From the NCBI RefSeq assembly GCF_001040705.1, contig NZ_CVQP01000002.1, positions 62,001 to 126,000 on the forward strand: a DNA stretch of 64,000 nt. The letters are read 5' to 3'. Below, in pieces: positions 16,054 through 23,762 of this stretch. Under the pieces are notes generated by a model that saw only the letters and a program-made list of their open reading frames with translations, made no database searches and was not told where the DNA came from. This stretch comes from Rhodococcus sp. RD6.2. GTDB taxonomy: Bacteria; Actinomycetota; Actinomycetes; Mycobacteriales; Mycobacteriaceae. The stretch's first letter is position 1. The number at the start of each line of letters is the position of its first letter. Both the position numbers and the translations under genes were made by a program.

Positions 16054-17274
16054 CTACAGCGCGCTGCCCGCGCGCCACTGGTCCCAGGGCAGGCTCCAGT
16101 CTCCGTTCTGCCACACCTCCAGCGGTGCGCCGCCGGTGTTGCGGACCTCGACGACGTCTCCCGGCTGCGAGAAGCCGAAGAACCACTGCGCGTTCTCGGG
16201 ATTGAGGTTGAGGCAGCCGTGTGAGGTGTTGGTGTTGCCCTGCGCCCACACGCTCGACGCCAGCTCGTGCAGGTAGATGCCGTCCGAGCTGATCCGCGTT
16301 GCCCAGTTGATCGTCTCCTTGTATCCGAGCCGCGAATTGATCGGCAGCCCATACGTCGACGAGTCCATGATCACCGGGTTCGCCTTGTCCATCACCGTGT
16401 AGACCCCGGGTTGCGTCCAGAACGACAGCGTCGTGTCGCCGATCGTCTCCGTGCCACCCATGCCCATCGACGTCGGCATCTCCCGAACCACCTGGCCGTT
16501 CTCGTAGACGGTCACCATCTTGGTGTTGTCGTCGGCGATCGAGACGTGGGAGTCGCCGATCCGGAAGGACACCGCCTCGTCCTGCTCGCCGTACAGGCCG
16601 TTGCCGAGATCGGTGCCGTAGATCTTCGCGTCGACCGACACCGTCGTGCCGGGCGCGTAGTACTGCTGTGGGCGCCAGTGCGCGTTCTGGTCGTCGACCC
16701 AGAACCACGAGCCCTGGACCGGTGGATTCGTCGTCACCGCCATCGCCTTCTCCGCGGCGGCACGGTCCCCGATCGGCTCGTCGAAGTGCCCGACGACGAC
16801 CAGTCCGACGCCGTAGGTGCCGCCGTCGACGAGGGACTGTCCACCGGTGGTGTTCAGGTACAGGCGGGTCTGGTTGTTCGGGGTCACGGTGGTGAACGTG
16901 GCGTCCCGAGACGTTGCGACGCCGCGACCGTCGACCGCCTGCGCGGCCAGGTCGTACGTCTTCCCGTAGCCGAGAGGCTCGCCCGGCTTCCACGACGTCT
17001 CGTCCGGCGTGGTGATGCCCTCGATCACCTTGCCCTCCGGGTTGGTGAGCGTGACCGATGTCAGTGACCCGTCCGCCACGTCGACGGTGATCGGGCTGAG
17101 CGGGTCCACCGGCGCCGTGAGGTCGGCGGGGGTGAAGGTGATCGTCGCGTCGGAGTCCTGCGAGCCCGACGCGGCCGGACCGGACGAGTCGGAGCCGCCC
17201 GAGCATCCGGCCACCAGCACGACCGCTGCGACTGCAGCCGCGAGGGCGATGGACATTCGACGAAGATTCGGCAC
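16054..17274 (-). CDS. L,D-transpeptidase lipoprotein (Ig-like plus YkuD)
   Basis: A 406-residue cell-wall cross-linking enzyme. A lipoprotein signal sequence ends at LVAGC (lipobox, about residue 24), followed by a Ser/Gly linker. Ig-like domains run to about residue 245 (ITFTPADLTAPVDPLSPITV onward). The catalytic YkuD domain covers about 250-380 and has NTSHGCLNLNPENAQWF with the nucleophilic Cys. It makes 3-3 peptidoglycan links and resembles the mycobacterial LdtB/LdtMt2 group, including the C-terminal tail GDWSLPWDQWRAGSAL. It is monocistronic and convergent with the dmm-like operon. Confidence 0.92.
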   Translation of the reverse strand: MPNLRRMSIALAAAVAAVVLVAGCSGGSDSSGPAASGSQDSDATITFTPADLTAPVDPLSPITVDVADGSLTSVTLTNPEGKVIEGITTPDETSWKPGEPLGYGKTYDLAAQAVDGRGVATSRDATFTTVTPNNQTRLYLNTTGGQSLVDGGTYGVGLVVVGHFDEPIGDRAAAEKAMAVTTNPPVQGSWFWVDDQNAHWRPQQYYAPGTTVSVDAKIYGTDLGNGLYGEQDEAVSFRIGDSHVSIADDNTKMVTVYENGQVVREMPTSMGMGGTETIGDTTLSFWTQPGVYTVMDKANPVIMDSSTYGLPINSRLGYKETINWATRISSDGIYLHELASSVWAQGNTNTSHGCLNLNPENAQWFFGFSQPGDVVEVRNTGGAPLEVWQNGDWSLPWDQWRAGSAL

Positions 17275-17417
17275 GAGACGCCTCCCAGGTTCGAACTGTC
17301 CGACCAGCCTATAGACGGACCGGGAACAGGTGTTTTCCGCTGGTGGGCGGGCTCGCGACCGTTGCGTTCGGACACGGGGGAGTGATGGAGGTCACCGTGG
17401 GGCCTCGGAGCTTCGGG

Positions 17418-17447
17418 TTGACAGCCGCTCGGCAAGGCTGCCATTCT
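17418..17447 (+). promoter_or_regulatory. probable promoter of the SAM-IV riboswitch transcript
   Basis: TTGACA at 17418-17423 and CATTCT at 17442-17447 are spaced by 18 bp and place a start site close to 17454, where the riboswitch fold begins. The -35 matches consensus exactly; the -10 is a weaker match. Confidence 0.6.
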
Positions 17448-17453
17448 CGCTGC

Positions 17454-17573
17454 AGGTTATGAGTGCCAGCGCTTAGCCCCGGCTTGCTGGCCGGCAACCC
17501 TCCACCGCGGTGGGGTGCCCCGGGTGACGACCTGGCCGTGAATCCAACACCGGACACGGCAAGCGCGGACTCG
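17454..17573 (+). ncRNA. SAM-IV riboswitch
   Basis: The RNA GGUUAUGAGUGCCAGC, then GCCCCGGCUUGCUGGCCGGC, then CCGCGGUGGGGUGCCCCGGG follows the actinobacterial SAM-IV consensus almost base for base, with the trailing GGCAAGCGCGG segment that completes the second pseudoknot region. SAM-IV RNAs bind S-adenosylmethionine and shut off downstream sulfur genes. Here the target is the cysteine-desulfurase-like gene starting 48 bp later. In the terminal P1 helix, one pair that is canonical in the mycobacterial RNA becomes a U.G wobble and the next an A.C mismatch. Confidence 0.9.
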
Positions 17574-17621
17574 ATGCACAACCACCTCACGCACGGGTCC
17601 CTGAGTTCAAGGGATGACGCC

Positions 17622-18902
17622 ATGACCGCAGTTCTGGAATCCACCGCCTGTGCCGACCTCTCGGTCAATGAAAATGCGTGCGACACTGCCGCTTTCGCTC
17701 CCGTGTGCGGATCCGACCTCGTCGCCCCGCTCGCCGACGGAACCTCCGCCACGTACGCGAACTTCGATTACGCGGCCAGCGCTCCCGCACTGACCGCGGT
17801 CGCGGAAGCCGTGCAGAACCTGCTGCCCTTCTACGCCAGCGTTCATCGCGGCGCGGGCTTCGCATCGCAGGTGTGCACCGAGCGGTACGAGGGTGCGCGC
17901 GGCGTTGTCGCGAACTTCGTCGGAGCCCGTGAGGACGACGTCGTCGTGTTCACCCGCAACACCACCGACGCCCTCAACCTGCTGGCCTCCTGCGTGCCTG
18001 GCGACACCGTCGTCCTCGACATCGAGCACCACGCAAACCTGTTGCCCTGGAACCGGAATGGCGCCCGGGTCGTGCGGTCCGCCGATACGGTCGAGGAGAC
18101 CATCCAGCGGATCGTCGCCGAGCTCTGCACGCGTCCCGCCGCGCTGCTCGCCGTCACCGGGGCGTCGAACGTCACCGGTGAGGTCCTGCCGATCGCCCGC
18201 CTCGCCCGCATCGCACACGAGTGTGGTGCGCGCATCGTCGTCGACGGCGCCCAGCTGCTGCCGCATCGTCGCGTCGACATCGCCGAACTCGGCGTCGACT
18301 ACCTCGTCTTCTCCGGGCACAAGCTCTACGCACCGTTCGGTGCCGGCGCCCTCGTCGGCCGCGCAGACTGGCTCGACGCCGCCGAGCCGTACCTTTCGGG
18401 CGGCGGCGCCACCAAGAACGTCGACCTCGACGACGTCCAGTGGGCCACCGCACCGCAGCGGCACGAGGCGGGCACCCCGAACGTTCTCGGTGCCGTCGCC
18501 ATCGCCGCTGCATGCGAGGCGCTCGCCGGATTCGACGCCGACGAGGCCGAGCTCCACGAGCGGATTCTGTGCGACCGGCTCACGGTCGGACTCTCCGACA
18601 TCGACGGCGTCGAGATCCTTCGGATCTGGCCCGACTCGCCGGACGCGGTCGGCATCGTCACCTTCACCGTTGCGGGCGCACAGCCCCGCGAGGTCGCGAC
18701 GTTCCTGTCCGACGGGTACGGCATCGGTGTGCGCGACGGCCGCTTCTGCGCCCACCCGCTGCTCGCACGTCTCGGGCACGTCGAGGGGGCCGTTCGTGCC
18801 AGCCTCGGACTCGGCAGCAGCAGTGGCGACGTCGACCGGTTGGTCTCCGCCATCGCGGATTTCGTTCGTGAGCGCGCGACGACCTCCGCAGCGGGACGCT
18901 AG
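17622..18902 (+). CDS. cysteine-desulfurase-like class V aminotransferase, SAM-IV controlled
   Basis: A 426-residue PLP enzyme of aminotransferase class V. It shows VFTRNTTDALNLLASCVPG, DIEHHANLLPWN, VDGAQLLPHRRVDI and the Schiff-base Lys in DYLVFSGHKLYAPFGAGAL. A Cys-containing loop (GVRDGRFCAHPLLARL) corresponds to the active-site loop of SufS-type desulfurases. It probably removes sulfur from cysteine or a related thiol. Control by a SAM-sensing RNA and the adjacent Cys-rich leader peptide place it in methionine/cysteine supply. AAGGGA precedes the ATG. An in-frame extension of about 40 N-terminal residues before the usual fold start is unexplained. Confidence 0.82.
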   Translation: MTAVLESTACADLSVNENACDTAAFAPVCGSDLVAPLADGTSATYANFDYAASAPALTAVAEAVQNLLPFYASVHRGAGFASQVCTERYEGARGVVANFVGAREDDVVVFTRNTTDALNLLASCVPGDTVVLDIEHHANLLPWNRNGARVVRSADTVEETIQRIVAELCTRPAALLAVTGASNVTGEVLPIARLARIAHECGARIVVDGAQLLPHRRVDIAELGVDYLVFSGHKLYAPFGAGALVGRADWLDAAEPYLSGGGATKNVDLDDVQWATAPQRHEAGTPNVLGAVAIAAACEALAGFDADEAELHERILCDRLTVGLSDIDGVEILRIWPDSPDAVGIVTFTVAGAQPREVATFLSDGYGIGVRDGRFCAHPLLARLGHVEGAVRASLGLGSSSGDVDRLVSAIADFVRERATTSAAGR

Positions 18903-18912
18903 TATCGGGCGC

Positions 18913-19005
18913 ATGACTTCGGAAGCGGCAGAGACGATCGGCGGCCAGTGGTGCCGCAGGCATGTCGATCTGTGCCGCACCGCGTCGGGCATCTGTCCGG
19001 TCTGA
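18913..19005 (+). CDS. cysteine-rich leader peptide (RRHVDLCRTAS type)
   Basis: A 30-residue mini-gene encoding a peptide with CRRHVDLCRTASGIC near its end, the hallmark of actinobacterial putative leader peptides that precede sulfur-metabolism genes. Ribosome stalling at the Cys codons is believed to report cysteine supply and alter folding of the following leader RNA. It starts 10 bp after the desulfurase-like gene and ends 49 bp before the luciferase-like gene, so it could regulate that gene separately from the riboswitch upstream. Confidence 0.8.
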   Translation: MTSEAAETIGGQWCRRHVDLCRTASGICPV

Positions 19006-19054
19006 GTATCACCTCGACCGCCCCGATCATCCCCGTCACATTCCGAGGACAGTC

Positions 19055-19672
19055 ATGTCTGCTTCCTTCTCGAACCCGTCGTCCAGGCCGCTGCACGTGG
19101 CCGTCGAACTCTCCGGTGCCGGTCGTCACCCGGCTGCCGCCGCCCACACCGACTTCCGAATTCCACTCGGCCTCAGCGACTACTGGGTCGAACTGACGTC
19201 GTCGACCCTCGACCTCGCGGGCGACCCCGACTCCGTTGTCAGGATTCGCGCGCACGACCTGGGGGAAGCGCAGCGTCGGCGCGACGTCGCCCGAGCCCGC
19301 GCCGAACGCGACGGCCGCGATCCCGATTCCGTTGCCGTTCTGCTCGACGTCGAGGTGCTCCTCGCCGACGACCATCGCGGAGCCCGACGCGAACTTGCCC
19401 GGCTCGACGCGGGACTGCGTGAACCTCGTGTGCCGGAATCGATCTCGTACGTCGGCACTGCGTCCGGGCTGGTGGGTCTGCTCGCGGACATCCGGGCCGC
19501 GGGTGTCGCGGACGGCGTCACCCTGCTCCCGCTCGTTCTGCCGCAGGTGCTCGACAGGGTCGTCGACGACGTCCTACCGGTGCTGCACGAGCAGGGGGTG
19601 ACCCGGCCGTCGACGGTCCTGGGCGAGATCCTCGGCCGGTTCGGCCTCACCACGCGCGCCCTCGCCTCCTGA
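19055..19672 (+). CDS. short luciferase-like (LLM-class) flavin-dependent oxidoreductase protein
   Basis: A 205-residue protein whose start (PLHVAVELSGAGRHPAA) resembles the first strand of LLM-class FMNH2-dependent monooxygenases. After the segment ending STLDLAGD it goes straight to the late part of such a barrel (VVRIRAHDLGEAQRRRDVAR). Full-length relatives are about 350-450 residues, so the middle of the barrel is absent. Either this is a recognised short subfamily or an old in-frame deletion. Monooxygenases of this class desulfonate organosulfur compounds, which fits the leader peptide upstream. GAGGA precedes the ATG. Confidence 0.6.
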   Translation: MSASFSNPSSRPLHVAVELSGAGRHPAAAAHTDFRIPLGLSDYWVELTSSTLDLAGDPDSVVRIRAHDLGEAQRRRDVARARAERDGRDPDSVAVLLDVEVLLADDHRGARRELARLDAGLREPRVPESISYVGTASGLVGLLADIRAAGVADGVTLLPLVLPQVLDRVVDDVLPVLHEQGVTRPSTVLGEILGRFGLTTRALAS

Positions 19673-19683
19673 CCTCCGCTTCG

Positions 19684-19749
19684 ACCCCTCGGGGTGAGGG
19701 GAGCCCTGCCCGGTCCGACCGCCTTCGGGTTCCCCTGACACCGAGGGGT
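19684..19749. terminator. possible bidirectional terminator between convergent genes
   Basis: The 84-bp gap between the luciferase-like gene and the convergent ybaK gene contains several G/C hairpins. ACCCC-TC-GGGGT lies at 19684-19695, and the segment 19684-19692 (ACCCCTCGG) can also pair perfectly with 19741-19749. There is no T-run, so factor-independent termination is uncertain. Confidence 0.4.
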
Positions 19750-19756
19750 GGGGTGC

Positions 19757-20230
19757 TCAGTCGACGTCGATGGGCAGGCCCGCGGTGATGCGGACCAACT
19801 CGCGGAAGGTCGTTCGGAACACCGCGTCGGGGTGGCCGGCGGCCGCCCACAGTTCCGGAAACGCCTCGAGCGAGGCGTCGACGTAGGTGGACAGGTTCGT
19901 CGGATGACCGACCGGGGCAACCCCGCCGATCGGTTGCCCGGTCACCTCGCGCACGAGCGACGCGGGTGCTCGCGCCAACGTCCCCTCGAGACGTTTACCG
20001 GTGCGCTCGGTGTCCACCTGATGTGCTCCGGAGACGAGCAGCACGACGGGCTCGTCGTCGAGCAGGAACACCAGCGACTTCGTGATCGCGCCGATGTCGA
20101 CGCCGAGGATCGCGGCCGCCTCCGCCGCGGTGTGGGTCGGCTGGTCCAGCGTGACCACCACCCCGTGGTGGCCCCGCGCGATCAGCGTCCTCGCGACGTT
20201 CGCCGCGTCCGGATGCAGTGTCCTCGCCAT
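19757..20230 (-). CDS. YbaK/ProX-type aminoacyl-tRNA deacylase
   Basis: A 157-residue editing domain protein of the YbaK/EbsC family. It shows THTAAEAAAILGVDIGAITK with the conserved catalytic-pocket lysine, then SLVFLLDDEPVVLLVSGAHQ and GQPIGGVAPVGHPTNLSTYV. Such proteins hydrolyse mischarged tRNAs (for example Cys- or Ala-tRNAPro) in trans. It is a single gene. Its neighbours in both directions are convergent or separated by 48 bp from the next gene on the same strand. Confidence 0.88.
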   Translation of the reverse strand: MARTLHPDAANVARTLIARGHHGVVVTLDQPTHTAAEAAAILGVDIGAITKSLVFLLDDEPVVLLVSGAHQVDTERTGKRLEGTLARAPASLVREVTGQPIGGVAPVGHPTNLSTYVDASLEAFPELWAAAGHPDAVFRTTFRELVRITAGLPIDVD

Positions 20231-20278
20231 GACCCACCTTAGGACGTGAGAGGCACCGCTCGCTCGGCGAAACGTTCG

Positions 20279-21358
20279 TCAAGCGGAACGTGTCCGCCGA
20301 GATCGGACGGCGGTGAATCCGAACACGGCCGCGAGGCCGGCGACTGCGTACACGACCAGTGTCACGACCGGCTGCCCGAGCCCGGTTCCGTGGAAGTACA
20401 CGATGCTCCGCACACCCTCCGTCCCGGCTCCCGGCGTGATCCACCGGCCGATCGCGGCGTAGAACGAGGGCAGCACATTCGACCCGAATGCGCCTCCTGC
20501 GCTGGGATTTCCGAGCACGACGAAGATCAGGATCGCCAGCGGAACGGCGAGGATGCCGATCGCCGCCCGCAGACCCATCGTGAACATGCCGGTCGCGAAC
20601 ACCACTGCCGCGCCCAGCAGGGACAGGGGCAGCAGATGCCCGGTGAACGTGCCGAGGATGTTGGTGGCGATGAGCGCGCCGAGGAATCCCGACACCACCG
20701 CGTACGCGGCCATGAGCGCGGTGTGCACACCAGCTTCGCGCAGCGTCCTCGGTGCCCCGATGAGCAGGCCGATCGCGGCTGCCAGCAGGTATCCGCCGAC
20801 CACCCAGCCGATCGACAGGTAGAACCCGGACAGGCCACGGTTGTCGTGCGCCCCGACGGGTACCTCGTCGCGGACGACGAACTCCCTCCCCATGTCCGCT
20901 GTCGCGGAGGTGAAGATGCCCTCGAGCGCGGTCGCTGCGGAACTGCCTGCTCCGCTCGCGACGATCAGGGTGTCGGGGCCGGATGACGCGATGACGTATC
21001 CGCCCATGACCTCCCGCGCGCCGATCAGGGTGCGTGTCTCGTAGGTGCCGGCGGCGAGCCGCGCCTGGACCGGATGCCCGTCGATCGCGTTGAGGCGGTC
21101 GACGACCTGCTGGCCGGTGCCCGCCGGCAGTGCGGAGTCCGCGACCACGGTGATCGGGATGTCCCGCGGGGTCGGCTGATGGAAGGCGGCGACGTAGCTG
21201 GTGATGAAGCCGATCTGCAGCAGCAGGACGCCGATCGCGACGGCGACCAGGATCTGTCGCTGGCTGTACCTGTCGGTGGGGCTGGTGGATCGGTGCGCCA
21301 CCGTGTCCTCCCGAATCGCGCTCGTCTCGCGCGCGTTCGCGTCGACTGTCGTGCTCAT
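20279..21358 (-). CDS. multi-pass membrane protein with large external domain (DUF3533/YhgE-like)
   Basis: A 359-residue membrane protein. One N-terminal segment (ILVAVAIGVLLLQIGFITSY, about residues 36-56) is followed by an extracytoplasmic domain of about 130 residues and then five hydrophobic segments (for example GWVVGGYLLAAAIGLLIGA and LPLSLLGAAVVFATGMFTMG). The layout matches DUF3533/ABC-2-type permease-like proteins whose role is often given as efflux or envelope maintenance. No ATPase gene is adjacent. It is divergent from a TetR gene across a strongly symmetric operator, so it is the probable target of that regulator. Confidence 0.7.
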   Translation of the reverse strand: MSTTVDANARETSAIREDTVAHRSTSPTDRYSQRQILVAVAIGVLLLQIGFITSYVAAFHQPTPRDIPITVVADSALPAGTGQQVVDRLNAIDGHPVQARLAAGTYETRTLIGAREVMGGYVIASSGPDTLIVASGAGSSAATALEGIFTSATADMGREFVVRDEVPVGAHDNRGLSGFYLSIGWVVGGYLLAAAIGLLIGAPRTLREAGVHTALMAAYAVVSGFLGALIATNILGTFTGHLLPLSLLGAAVVFATGMFTMGLRAAIGILAVPLAILIFVVLGNPSAGGAFGSNVLPSFYAAIGRWITPGAGTEGVRSIVYFHGTGLGQPVVTLVVYAVAGLAAVFGFTAVRSRRTRSA

Positions 21359-21374
21359 GTACGCCCCTGCCTTG

Positions 21375-21409
21375 TCGATACCTGAAGTATTGAATACCGT
21401 AGGTATCGA
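21375..21409. promoter_or_regulatory. 35-bp nested palindromic operator between membrane protein and TetR genes
   Basis: Outer arms TCGATACCT (21375-21383) and AGGTATCGA (21401-21409) are perfect inverted repeats. Inside them GTATT-G-AATAC (21387-21397) is a second perfect repeat. Both share the same centre, base 21392. The element sits 17 bp from the membrane-protein start and 25 bp from the TetR ATG at 21434. This is a near-ideal site for one or two TetR dimers controlling both genes. Confidence 0.8.
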
Positions 21410-21433
21410 AAATTGGAGTCGTCAAGCCGGAAA

Positions 21434-22099
21434 ATGGACATCGTGGAAACTGAGTCGAGCGCGACACCGGACCAACTGCCGCGGATTGCGCCACACGGCG
21501 AGCCGATCGCCCGCCCGTCGCGCAACGAGGTGCGACGGCGGATCCTGGGTGCCGCGGCCGAGGAATTTGCCGTTCGAGGCTTCGCGGCCGCCAAGCTCAC
21601 CGAGATCGCGCGGCGTGCGGGCTTCACCAAGGGGGCCGTCTACTCGAACTTCGAGTCCAAGCAGGACCTCTTCGCGGAACTGTTCGCCGAGCGCTCACTC
21701 GAACTCGCGGGCCGGGTCCTCGCGGAGATCGCGGACCTCGACATCGCCGATGCCGTCGGCCGCGGCGGCGAGACGATCAGCACCTGGCTCGTCGGGGAAC
21801 CCGGATGGGCGTTGCTCGTCCTCGAATTCGGAGTCCAGGCCGCACGCGAACCGGCCATTGCCGAGGCGTACCTGCGGGAGCGGCGATCGCTGCGGAGCCA
21901 GCTCGAGGACCTCATCGCCGGACGAGCCGACGCGTGGGGCATCGCGGACCGTGTCGACGCCCACGTCCTCGCGATCACGATCATGGCGCTGATCTCGGGG
22001 CTCATGCTCGAACACGCCGTCGACCCCGAACAGGTCGATCAGCAGGCGGTGCAGTCCGCCGTCGCGGGAGTGTTCGCCGGCGCCTTCGCGCGGCCCTGA
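21434..22099 (+). CDS. TetR-family regulator
   Basis: A 221-residue TetR regulator. After an about 35-residue N-terminal extension comes the DNA-binding domain (RRRILGAAAEEFAVRGFAAA, KLTEIARRAGFTKGAVYSNF). An all-helical ligand domain follows. It is divergent from a membrane protein gene, with a nested perfect operator between them, so local repression of that gene and of itself is expected. An in-frame TTG at 21413 would add seven residues but lies almost against the operator; ATG 21434 is preferred. The ligand is unknown. Confidence 0.88.
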   Translation: MDIVETESSATPDQLPRIAPHGEPIARPSRNEVRRRILGAAAEEFAVRGFAAAKLTEIARRAGFTKGAVYSNFESKQDLFAELFAERSLELAGRVLAEIADLDIADAVGRGGETISTWLVGEPGWALLVLEFGVQAAREPAIAEAYLRERRSLRSQLEDLIAGRADAWGIADRVDAHVLAITIMALISGLMLEHAVDPEQVDQQAVQSAVAGVFAGAFARP

Positions 22100-22112
22100 C
22101 CTGCGAATATCC

Positions 22113-22637
22113 TCAGTAGTAGTTGTCGTAGCCGCCCTCGGGCCCGAGCATGCGCCGGATCCTTGTCCGGTTGACCTTCGCCAGTTCGCCGAGCATCGTC
22201 TTGCGCTCGATGTCGGGGGAGTGGGACATGCGCAGGTCGAGGTCGCCGAGCAGATCGACGGCGTCACGTCCGGATGCGCACCACAGGTACGGGTATCCGA
22301 ACTGGCGTAGGTAGCGGTCGCATGCGGCGACGACGGCGAGCATCGTCTCCTCGTCGGGCGCCCAGACCGCGCACTGTTCGAGCGACGAGGCGGTCGTGCG
22401 AACCCGGTGCGCAATGCCCCGGTGTGAATGCAGAGCGGTGTCGACGGCCTCCGGGGAGAGCTCGAAGAGTTCGGAGTCCGCCCTGGTCAGAAGGGCGTCG
22501 TGGGTGGCGTAGGGGCGGCCGGACGCGAGTGCGCCTGCCCAGATCACCGAGGAGCAGCATTCGAACAGGGCATGGGTCGCCCGGCGCTCGGACAGGGTGT
22601 TGAACCCGTCGAGTCCGATTCCCTGGTGCATCAGCAT
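22113..22637 (-). CDS. OHCU-decarboxylase-like protein (UraD family)
   Basis: A 174-residue all-helical protein matching the family of 2-oxo-4-hydroxy-4-carboxy-5-ureidoimidazoline decarboxylases of urate breakdown. It has FNTLSERRATHALFECC, ASGRPYATHDALL, CDRYLRQFGYPYLWCASGRD and KTMLGELAKVNRTRIRRML. The family's catalytic HPxIG motif appears as LHSHRGIAHR, which departs from it. AGGGAGG before the ATG supports this start. No uricase or transthyretin-like hydrolase gene is adjacent, so a role in purine breakdown is uncertain. It converges on the TetR gene ending 13 bp away. Confidence 0.72.
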   Translation of the reverse strand: MLMHQGIGLDGFNTLSERRATHALFECCSSVIWAGALASGRPYATHDALLTRADSELFELSPEAVDTALHSHRGIAHRVRTTASSLEQCAVWAPDEETMLAVVAACDRYLRQFGYPYLWCASGRDAVDLLGDLDLRMSHSPDIERKTMLGELAKVNRTRIRRMLGPEGGYDNYY

Positions 22638-22783
22638 GTGGCCTCCCTGCGATGCGGCCGCCCGTCACATCGGATCGGCGGTGGTCCCTTCATCCTGAGC
22701 GGTGGTCGCCGGTCGATCCAGCGGAAATCGATGAAGTTTTCCCAGGCTTAACGGGCGCCCGGCGCGAAGGTTACTCTTGAGTA

Positions 22784-23611
22784 ATGACTCAACATTCCTG
22801 GAAGGCCTTCACGGTCGACATCAAGGACAACGTTGCTCAGGTGACGCTGATCGGTCCCGGTAAGGGCAACGCCATGGGCCCCGACTTCTGGGACGAGCTG
22901 GTGCCGCTGTTCGCCGAACTCGACGCCGACCCCGAGGTTCGCGCCGTCGTCCTCGCCGGCGAGGGCAAGCACTTCTCCTTCGGTCTGGACCTCCAGGCGA
23001 TGGCACCCGCCATGGCACCGGTGCTCGCCGACAAGGCGCAGGCCGCGCCGCGCACCGACTTCCACGGCGTCATCCGGAAGATGCAGAACGCCATCACCGC
23101 CGTCGCCGACTGCCGCAAGCCGGTTGTCGCGGCCGTCCAGGGCTGGTGCATCGGCGGCGCCGTCGACCTCATCACCGCCGCCGACATCCGCTACGCCAGC
23201 GCCGACGCGAAGTTCAGCGTCCGAGAGGTCAAGGTCGCGATGGTCGCCGACGTCGGAACCCTCGCTCGACTGCCCCGGATCATCGGCGACGGTCACCTGC
23301 GTGAACTCGCCCTCACCGGCAAGGACATCGACGCCGCCCGCGCCGAGAAGATCGGTCTGGTCAACGACGTGTACGCCGATGCCGAGGCCACCCTCGCCGC
23401 TGCGCACGAGACCGCCGCCGCGATCGCCGCCAACCCGCCGCTCGTGGTGCAGGGCGTCAAGCAGGTCCTCGACCACACGCGCAAGCCCGCCGTCGACGAC
23501 AGCCTCCGCTACGTCGCCGCGTGGAACTCCGCCTTCCTGCCCTCCGAGGACCTCGGCGAGGCCATCGCCGCCGTGTTCCAGAAGCGGGCACCGGAGTTCA
23601 AGGGCCGCTAG
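22784..23611 (+). CDS. crotonase-family enzyme (enoyl-CoA hydratase / dienoyl-CoA isomerase type)
   Basis: A 275-residue crotonase. The CoA and oxyanion-hole segments are AVVLAGEGKHFSFGLDLQAM and VVAAVQGWCIGGAVDLITAA. FSVREVKVAMVADVGTLARL has the Glu and Asp positions seen in delta3,5-delta2,4-dienoyl-CoA isomerases, in place of the two Glu of hydratases. It therefore probably shifts double bonds during breakdown of unsaturated fatty acids. It resembles mycobacterial EchA21. It is transcribed alone; the MarR gene 151 bp downstream is separate. Confidence 0.85.
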   Translation: MTQHSWKAFTVDIKDNVAQVTLIGPGKGNAMGPDFWDELVPLFAELDADPEVRAVVLAGEGKHFSFGLDLQAMAPAMAPVLADKAQAAPRTDFHGVIRKMQNAITAVADCRKPVVAAVQGWCIGGAVDLITAADIRYASADAKFSVREVKVAMVADVGTLARLPRIIGDGHLRELALTGKDIDAARAEKIGLVNDVYADAEATLAAAHETAAAIAANPPLVVQGVKQVLDHTRKPAVDDSLRYVAAWNSAFLPSEDLGEAIAAVFQKRAPEFKGR

Positions 23612-23762
23612 AAGCGAGGGTCAGCCGAGAGGCTTCGGGTGACCGGCCGAACATCCCCAGCGTGCGGGCGTGCTGGTGGATGCGTCGGCTGGTTGCCCGA
23701 GTGACGGGGAACACCACATACTTGCCGTCAGCACACAGTTGGTGAGGCCCCGAGGAGTGACA

